64,000 nt of DNA from Seohaeicola sp024304985 (GTDB lineage: Bacteria > Pseudomonadota > Alphaproteobacteria > Rhodobacterales > Rhodobacteraceae): positions 1 to 64,000 of the forward strand of contig NZ_JARAMP010000012.1 in assembly GCF_028802875.1 (NCBI RefSeq). Direction: 5' to 3'. This document shows, piece by piece, positions 59,193 through 64,000 of the stretch. Every line of letters starts with the position of its first letter. The stretch's first letter is position 1. The notes beneath the pieces are model-generated. The model was given only the letters and a program-made list of their open reading frames with translations. It was not told where the DNA came from and searched no databases. Made by a program: the position numbers and the translations under genes.

Positions 59193-59285
59193 ATGCGAGG
59201 AAACCTCGTCACTTGCGGATCACCGTTCGGTCAGGTTATGTGCCGTTCCATGGGCTGTCGGCAAAAGGCACGGGCTGAGTCATGA
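59193..59285 (+). CDS. Possible 30-residue leader peptide coupled to the livG-like gene
   Basis: An ATG at 59193 has a near-perfect ribosome site (GGGAGGAG, five bases upstream). It opens a 30-codon frame beginning MRGNLVTCGS and rich in Arg and Cys. Its stop TGA overlaps the livG-like ATG at 59282 as ATGA, while that gene has no good ribosome site of its own. Translation of the short frame could therefore carry ribosomes onto livG. It might instead be the residue of a former gene start; it has no recognisable family. Confidence 0.5.
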   Translation: MRGNLVTCGSPFGQVMCRSMGCRQKARAES

Positions 59286-60061
59286 CCACGAATGGGGGGA
59301 TCGTCACATCGCCGCTTGCTGTGCGCAGTGCAACTTTGAAATTTGGCGGTGTGACGGCGCTCGACGATGTGAGCATTACCGTGAACGACGATGAATTGCT
59401 TGCGATCATCGGTCCGAACGGTGCCGGAAAAACATCACTTCTGAACGTTACTGCGGGTTTCTATCGTCCGCAGAAGGGCCGTGTCGAGTTGTCCGGGCAG
59501 GACGTTACCGGCCTGCGTGTTGACCAGATCGCCCGGCGCGGACTGGCGCGTACGTTTCAGGGCACCCATCTCTTTGCCGGGCAGACCGTGGTGGAAAACA
59601 TCATGATCGGTCGTCACATGCTGATGAAATCGAATGTGATCCAGGCCTTTTTCCAGTTTGGGCTCGTGATGCGGGAGGAATCAGAGCATCGCGAAGCCGC
59701 CGAAGAGATTATTGACTTTCTGGAGATCGAAGCAATCCGCAACCGGCCAGTGGGCACATTGGGCTACGGGCTGCGCAAACGTGTCGATCTGGGCCGCGCA
59801 TTGGCGCAGGAACCATCCATCCTGCTGATGGATGAACCGATGGCTGGCATGAACTCGGAAGAGAAAGAAGACCTCGCGCGCTTCATTCTCGATGTGCGCG
59901 AGGCGCGCAAGATTCCAGTGGTTCTGGTCGAGCACGACATGGGCGTTGTTATGGACCTTGCTGACCGGATCGTAGTGCTGGACTTCGGGCGGGTCATCGC
60001 CGAAGGCACGCCCGAAGAAATCCAGAAGAACCCGGCTGTGATCAAGGCATATCTGGGTTAG
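59282..60061 (+). CDS. LivG-type ABC transporter ATP-binding protein (second transporter)
   Basis: The 259-residue ATPase has Walker A GPNGAGKTSL, the LivG-type signature GYGLRKRVDLGRAL and Walker B ILLMDEPMAGMNSEEKED. The C terminus EGTPEEIQKNPAVIKAYLG is typical. It parallels 27694-28488 in the first transporter. It is first of the visible genes in the order livG, ligase, livH, livM; livF and binding-protein genes may lie beyond the window end. Start via ATGA overlap with the leader frame. Confidence 0.92.
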   Translation: MTTNGGIVTSPLAVRSATLKFGGVTALDDVSITVNDDELLAIIGPNGAGKTSLLNVTAGFYRPQKGRVELSGQDVTGLRVDQIARRGLARTFQGTHLFAGQTVVENIMIGRHMLMKSNVIQAFFQFGLVMREESEHREAAEEIIDFLEIEAIRNRPVGTLGYGLRKRVDLGRALAQEPSILLMDEPMAGMNSEEKEDLARFILDVREARKIPVVLVEHDMGVVMDLADRIVVLDFGRVIAEGTPEEIQKNPAVIKAYLG

Positions 60062-60065
60062 CGGG

Positions 60066-62063
60066 ATGACAAAACAACGAACAGCAATGGTCTTTTCAGA
60101 CCCGGCAGTGACACACAGCGAAACCCTGCCGCAGGTTTTGCTCGCGCGTGCAACGTCCATGCCGAACAACCTCGCCGAACGCCACAAGCGCCTGGGCATC
60201 TGGCGGGAATTCACCTGGGCCGATGTGATTGACAGAGTTCGTGCCCTGGCTCTCGGGTTGGAGAACCTGGGCCTGTCGGCGGGCGAATCCGTCATGTTGA
60301 TCGGGGAAAACGAACCCGAACATTTCTGGGCTGAATACGCCGTTCAGTCATTGGGCGGCAAAGTCCTGTCCGTCTATCCGGATCAGAACGCCGAAGAGAT
60401 CCTGTATCTGGCCGAAGACTCGCAAACGCGGATTTTTCTGGCGCAGGATCAGGAGCAGGTCGATAAATGCATCGAGATCGCGGGCAAGTACTCGGGTGCC
60501 TTGGCGATCGTTTACTGGGATGATTCTGGTCTTTGGAGCTATGATCATCCCCTTTTGCATTCATTTGAAAGCCTTAGCGCGGCAGGACGTCAGATTCACG
60601 CCAAGGAGCCTGCCAGATTTGAAGAACACGTCAAACGCGGACGGGCGGACGATACCGCCTTGCTGTCCTATACCTCCGGGACCACGGGAAAACCGAAGGG
60701 CGTTGTCATCAGCTATCGTTATCTGTTCGACAACTGCTCACGTGTGATGGGGGCAATCGAAATCGCGCCAGGCACCGAATACTTGACGTACATTTCGCCT
60801 GCCTGGGTCACGGAACAGATTTTCGGCCTGTCGATCGGTTTGATCGCGCCCATGGTCGTCAATTTTCCCGAAGGCCCCGAAGATGTGCTGACCAACATCC
60901 GCGAACTGGCGGTTGACGCGCTGGTGTTCAGTCCGCGCCAGTGGGAAAACCTTGCGTCGATCGTGCAGGCCCGGATGTTGGGCGCGGGCAAGTTCCGCAA
61001 CTTGATGTACAATTGGGGTATGAAAATCGGCCGTGACGTTTATGTCGAACGCTTGGAAGGGCGCAGTCCCAGCCTCGCCTCGCGCCTGCGACTTCCCTTT
61101 GCCGAGGCGCTGGTGCTGCATCACCTGCGCGACAATTTGGGCCTTGGCAAGGCAAAAAATGCGATGAGCGGCGGTGCTCTGATGGCCCCCGAAGTCTTTC
61201 GCATGTTCCACGCCATGGGGGTCAAGCTGCGCAACGTCTATGGCGCGACCGAAATCGGCCTTCTGACCGCGCATGTCAGCGAAAGTTATCAGCTGGAAAC
61301 AAGCGGCAGCTGGATGCAAAGCAATACCGCTTATGGCGATCCGTTGGAATACCGCATAACGCCGCAAAGTGAGTTGCAGGTCCGCGGCGGCTCGGGCTTT
61401 GGCGGATATTATGGCAAACCGGACGAGACCGCCGAGGTGCTGACCGAAGACGGTTGGTATGCCACCGGCGATGCGGTTTCGATGACCGATGACGGAGAGC
61501 TGGTATTCTACGACCGCGTCAAGGACATGCGCCGCCTAGCGAACGGCCACAGTTATCCGCCGCAGTTTATCGAAACACGGCTGCGCTACAGCCCCTACAT
61601 CAAGGATCTTATGACGCTGGGCGACGAAACCCGGGATTTTGTCGGAGCGCTGATCAATATCGACATCGAGGTCCTCAGCCGCTGGGCCGAAGAGAACAAT
61701 ATCAGCTTCTCGACCTATACCGACCTGTCGCAAAAAGCCGAGGTTCTGGACCTTATCAAAGGCGAGGTTTCGCGCATCAACGCCTTGCTGCCCGAAGGTT
61801 CTCGGGTCGTGCGGTTCGCGAATTTCCCCAAGGAACTGGACCCGGACGAAGGCGAGCTGACCCGCAGCCGGAAACTCCGGCGCGCATTCCTGGAAGATCG
61901 GTATGCCACGCTCGTCGAGGCTATTTACAGCGGTTCCGACAAGATCGACCTTGAGATTGCCGTTACTTATCAGGATGGCCGCCAGGGCGTGCTCAGGGCC
62001 GAGGTGCGTGTATCGGATGTCGAGAGCGGATCGAAGGCTGCCGGGCGGCGGTCGCAAATTTAA
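60066..62063 (+). CDS. AMP-dependent long-chain acyl-CoA synthetase embedded in the second transporter operon
   Basis: The 665-residue ANL ligase has LLSYTSGTTGKPKGVVISYR, a YGATEIGLLT motif, a TGD block and the hinge DRVKDMRRLANGHSYPPQFIE (about residue 487). The usual TSGGKN-type sequence after the hinge is replaced by LANGHS, an uncommon variant that may affect the thioester-forming conformation. It starts 4 bp after livG and mirrors the ligase at 25854-27704. The long C-terminal tail (~35 residues after AIYSG) is extra. Confidence 0.9.
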   Translation: MTKQRTAMVFSDPAVTHSETLPQVLLARATSMPNNLAERHKRLGIWREFTWADVIDRVRALALGLENLGLSAGESVMLIGENEPEHFWAEYAVQSLGGKVLSVYPDQNAEEILYLAEDSQTRIFLAQDQEQVDKCIEIAGKYSGALAIVYWDDSGLWSYDHPLLHSFESLSAAGRQIHAKEPARFEEHVKRGRADDTALLSYTSGTTGKPKGVVISYRYLFDNCSRVMGAIEIAPGTEYLTYISPAWVTEQIFGLSIGLIAPMVVNFPEGPEDVLTNIRELAVDALVFSPRQWENLASIVQARMLGAGKFRNLMYNWGMKIGRDVYVERLEGRSPSLASRLRLPFAEALVLHHLRDNLGLGKAKNAMSGGALMAPEVFRMFHAMGVKLRNVYGATEIGLLTAHVSESYQLETSGSWMQSNTAYGDPLEYRITPQSELQVRGGSGFGGYYGKPDETAEVLTEDGWYATGDAVSMTDDGELVFYDRVKDMRRLANGHSYPPQFIETRLRYSPYIKDLMTLGDETRDFVGALINIDIEVLSRWAEENNISFSTYTDLSQKAEVLDLIKGEVSRINALLPEGSRVVRFANFPKELDPDEGELTRSRKLRRAFLEDRYATLVEAIYSGSDKIDLEIAVTYQDGRQGVLRAEVRVSDVESGSKAAGRRSQI

Positions 62064-62078
62064 GGGAGGTCGGCAAAA

Positions 62079-62963
62079 ATGGTCTATTTCATCAATGACA
62101 TCATCACCGGGGCCTTGATCGGCCTGCTTTACGCGCTGGTGGCCATGGGGTTCGTCGTGATCTACCGCGCTAGCAAGGTGTTCAATTTCGCGCAGGGCGA
62201 ACTGGTGATCATCGGCGGTTTCATCGTCTGGTTCACAACCATGCAGCTCGGCCTGAGCCTGTGGCTGTCGATCCCGCTATCCTTGGTTCTTGCGGGTCTT
62301 GTCGGCTATCTGATCGAACGGATTTTCCTCACCAAGCTGATCGGTGAATCGGTGTTCTCGATGGTGATGGTGACTGTCGGCCTGCTGATCCTGCTGCGTG
62401 GCGTCGTCCTGCTGCTGTTTGGGGCTTCCGTCCGGCCATTCCCGATCATCTTTCCGCTGAAGCCGCTCTTACTCGGCGATATGCTGATTCCGATGAACTT
62501 GCTTATCGGGGGGATCATCACCATCGTTGCCGCCGTTGGCCTGTCCTGGTTCTTCAACTGGACCCGTTCAGGCCTGCGGATGACGGCAGTGGCCGAAGAT
62601 CACGTCGTCGCTGCTTCGATGGGGATTTCGGTGAAAGGCTCTATTGCCTTTGCCTGGATTCTCGGCGCAATCCTGTCCACGATAGGAGCGATGATCTTCC
62701 TCAGCGGCAAGTCGCTGACCTTTCTGGCCTCGGATATCGGTTTTGCGGCACTGCCGGTTGCATTGTTCGCCGGGTTGGAGTCGATCGGCGGACTTGTCCT
62801 GGCGGGAATCATCATCGGTGTAATCCAGAGCCTGACCACCAACTACCTCGATCCGATCATCGGCGGCTCGCTCGGCAGTGTCGTGCCCTATATCATCATG
62901 CTTGCCATTCTGCTGATCCGGCCCACGGGTCTGTTCGGCTGGCGCACAATCGAGCGGGTTTAA
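62079..62963 (+). CDS. LivH-type ABC transporter permease (second transporter)
   Basis: The 294-residue membrane protein has about eight hydrophobic segments, a MGFVVIYRASKVFNFAQGEL motif near the N terminus, the coupling loop TRSGLRMTAVAEDHVVAASMG, and a C terminus LIRPTGLFGWRTIERV. It forms the pore with the LivM-type protein encoded 3 bp downstream. GGGAGG lies upstream of its ATG. Confidence 0.92.
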   Translation: MVYFINDIITGALIGLLYALVAMGFVVIYRASKVFNFAQGELVIIGGFIVWFTTMQLGLSLWLSIPLSLVLAGLVGYLIERIFLTKLIGESVFSMVMVTVGLLILLRGVVLLLFGASVRPFPIIFPLKPLLLGDMLIPMNLLIGGIITIVAAVGLSWFFNWTRSGLRMTAVAEDHVVAASMGISVKGSIAFAWILGAILSTIGAMIFLSGKSLTFLASDIGFAALPVALFAGLESIGGLVLAGIIIGVIQSLTTNYLDPIIGGSLGSVVPYIIMLAILLIRPTGLFGWRTIERV

Positions 62964-62966
62964 TTC

Positions 62967-64000
62967 ATGGATCCTTCCGGCATTTTTCCCACAAGCTATC
63001 GCGCCGACAGACGTCTCGTGCGCACGCGCTGGCAGGCGGTTTGCCTGGCGCTGTTCCTCGTGGTTATGCTGGCGATGCCCTATCTTGTGAGCGGGCGTAT
63101 CATCGCCGTGCTGAACATGATGCTGATCAGCGCCGTGATCGCCGTCGGACTCCAGATTTGCACCGGCTATGCGGGCCAGATCAATCTGGGCCAGGCCGCA
63201 TTCATGGGGGTGGGCGCCTATACCGCTTCGATACTGGCCTCCAAGACCGGTCTCACGTTCCTGTTGACCATACCGTTGGCCGGGTTCGCGGCTGCGCTGT
63301 TCGGCTTTCTCTTCGGTTTGACGGCGACTCGGATCAAGGGGTTCTATCTGGCGCTGACGACTCTCGCGGCACAGTTCATCTTTCATTTTGCAGTCCTGAA
63401 CCTGCCATCCTCCTGGCTAGGTGGCTCAAATGGAGTCACCGTGCCGGCAGCAGAGATATTCGGGCTGCGCTTCGTCACCGAGACCCAGCAATTCTACATG
63501 AACCTTGCGGTTGCCGCGATCATGATCGCAGGCGCGTTCGGGATCATCCGGTCGCGCTTCGGTCGCGCCTTCATCGCGGTCAGGGACGATGACGTGGCCG
63601 CAGGCATCATGGGGATCAATGTAGCGGCTACCAAGGCGAATGCCTTTCTGATCGGCGCCTTCTATGCTGGTGTCGGCGGGGCACTCTGGGCCTACATGAT
63701 CCGCTTTGTCGGGGTCGATCAATTCACCCTGTTCCATTCCATCTTTTTCGTGGCGATGATCATCGTCGGTGGAATGGGGTCGATCGTCGGGGCGCTGGTC
63801 GGTGTCTTCGTCATTCGCACCATCCAGGAAGTTATTGCCACAGTCGGCCCGAATATCGCCGATTCCGCCTCGTTTCTGGGAGGCGATATCGTGTTCGCGG
63901 GCATGAACGTCATTCTTGGTGGCGTGATTGCCTTGTTCATGATCCTTGAACCCAAGGGGGTGATGCACCGCTGGAATATCCTGAAATCGTCTTATCGTAT
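62967..64000 (+). CDS. LivM-type ABC transporter permease (second transporter), cut by the window end
   Basis: An ATG at 62967 opens a frame that continues to the window edge (344 codons, no stop). It shows LivM features: CTGYAGQINLGQAAFMGVGA, TRIKGFYLALTTLAAQ, coupling loop SRFGRAFIAVRDDDVAAGIMG, VGGMGSIVGALVG and FMILEPKGVMHRW near the end. Only a few C-terminal residues are probably missing. The N terminus (~30 residues, MDPSGIFPTSYRADRRLVR) is a cytoplasmic extension before the first membrane segment. Confidence 0.9.
   Translation, partial: MDPSGIFPTSYRADRRLVRTRWQAVCLALFLVVMLAMPYLVSGRIIAVLNMMLISAVIAVGLQICTGYAGQINLGQAAFMGVGAYTASILASKTGLTFLLTIPLAGFAAALFGFLFGLTATRIKGFYLALTTLAAQFIFHFAVLNLPSSWLGGSNGVTVPAAEIFGLRFVTETQQFYMNLAVAAIMIAGAFGIIRSRFGRAFIAVRDDDVAAGIMGINVAATKANAFLIGAFYAGVGGALWAYMIRFVGVDQFTLFHSIFFVAMIIVGGMGSIVGALVGVFVIRTIQEVIATVGPNIADSASFLGGDIVFAGMNVILGGVIALFMILEPKGVMHRWNILKSSYR

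Noticed and set aside
62568..63386. 272-codon minus-strand frame opposite the second transporter's permease genes
   Set aside because: It is low-complexity, charged and antisense to livH/livM genes with clear membrane-protein features; livM at 62967 is the real gene.
1..64000. CRISPR arrays, tRNA/rRNA genes, phage genes or a replication origin
   Set aside because: No regularly spaced repeats, tRNA-like folds, phage structural motifs or replication genes were found on reading both strands by eye.

Overview
The window is a dense, GC-rich catabolic region. Gene content and style (Liv-type ABC transporters carrying an acyl-CoA ligase gene, an AtuA-family protein, BadH, many acyl-CoA dehydrogenases, ATGA start/stop overlaps) suggest an alphaproteobacterium, most likely Rhodobacterales. 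That placement is an inference from gene style, not from a marker gene. No rRNA, tRNA, CRISPR array or replication gene was seen.

Layout. 0-1.45 kb: a remnant IS30-type transposase at the edge and an intact IS30-family element with visible inverted repeats. 1.5-3.1 kb: a metallo-beta-lactamase-fold hydrolase and the biotin transporter BioY. 3.1-9.3 kb (minus): a leucine/isoprenoid-type carboxylase operon (TetR, carboxyltransferase, hydratase, biotin carboxylase-BCCP, acyl-CoA dehydrogenase). 9.5-11.5 kb (minus): SCP2-type thiolase and SDR. 11.8-12.4 kb: a PaaY-like hexapeptide protein. 12.5-16.1 kb (minus): a three-subunit biotin-dependent carboxylase. 16.1-18.2 kb: a scar with remnants of atuA, an operator, an acyl-CoA dehydrogenase and an IS5-type transposase. 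18.2-31.1 kb (minus): an 11-gene operon, atuA-livF-livG-ligase-livH-livM-SBP-biotin carboxylase-BCCP-carboxyltransferase-hydratase. 31.2-36.2 kb (plus): two acyl-CoA dehydrogenases, a PECR-like SDR, a hydratase and two thioesterases. 36.2-37.6 kb: a tandem double-TetR regulator, divergent from badH. 38.5-42.5 kb: ligase, NmrA-like protein, AraC-type regulator, thioesterase. 42.5-46.1 kb (minus): ligase and Fe-S/flavin dienoyl-CoA reductase-like enzyme. 46.2-59.1 kb (plus): an 11-gene operon with three acyl-CoA dehydrogenases, a PaaK-type ligase, a fourth carboxylase, an HMG-CoA-lyase-like and a citrate-synthase-fold lyase. 59.2-64 kb: a second Liv transporter with an embedded ligase, cut by the window end.

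How it fits together. Two ABC importers could take up carboxylic acids, and five ligases could activate them. Dehydrogenases, four biotin-dependent acyl-CoA carboxylases (supported by BioY), hydratases and HMG-CoA-lyase/citryl-CoA-lyase-like enzymes could degrade beta-methyl-branched (isoprenoid) acyl chains, as in the Liu/Atu logic. BadH, an AliB/BadJ-like dehydrogenase and the dienoyl-CoA reductase-like enzyme point to an alicyclic ring as well. A branched or alicyclic terpenoid-like acid is a reasonable guess, but the substrate is not shown by the sequence.

The most interesting signals are: (1) a shared operator, CTAAC-N4-GTTAG or the asymmetric CTAAC-N4-GTTTG, at the head of most transcription units; (2) the double-TetR protein, which could suit the asymmetric sites; (3) a 1.1-kb nearly identical tract between two otherwise diverged biotin carboxylase genes, implying gene conversion; (4) a collapsed second copy of the atuA-operator-acyl-CoA dehydrogenase junction; (5) an unusual pairing of two C-C lyases of different folds in one carboxylase operon.
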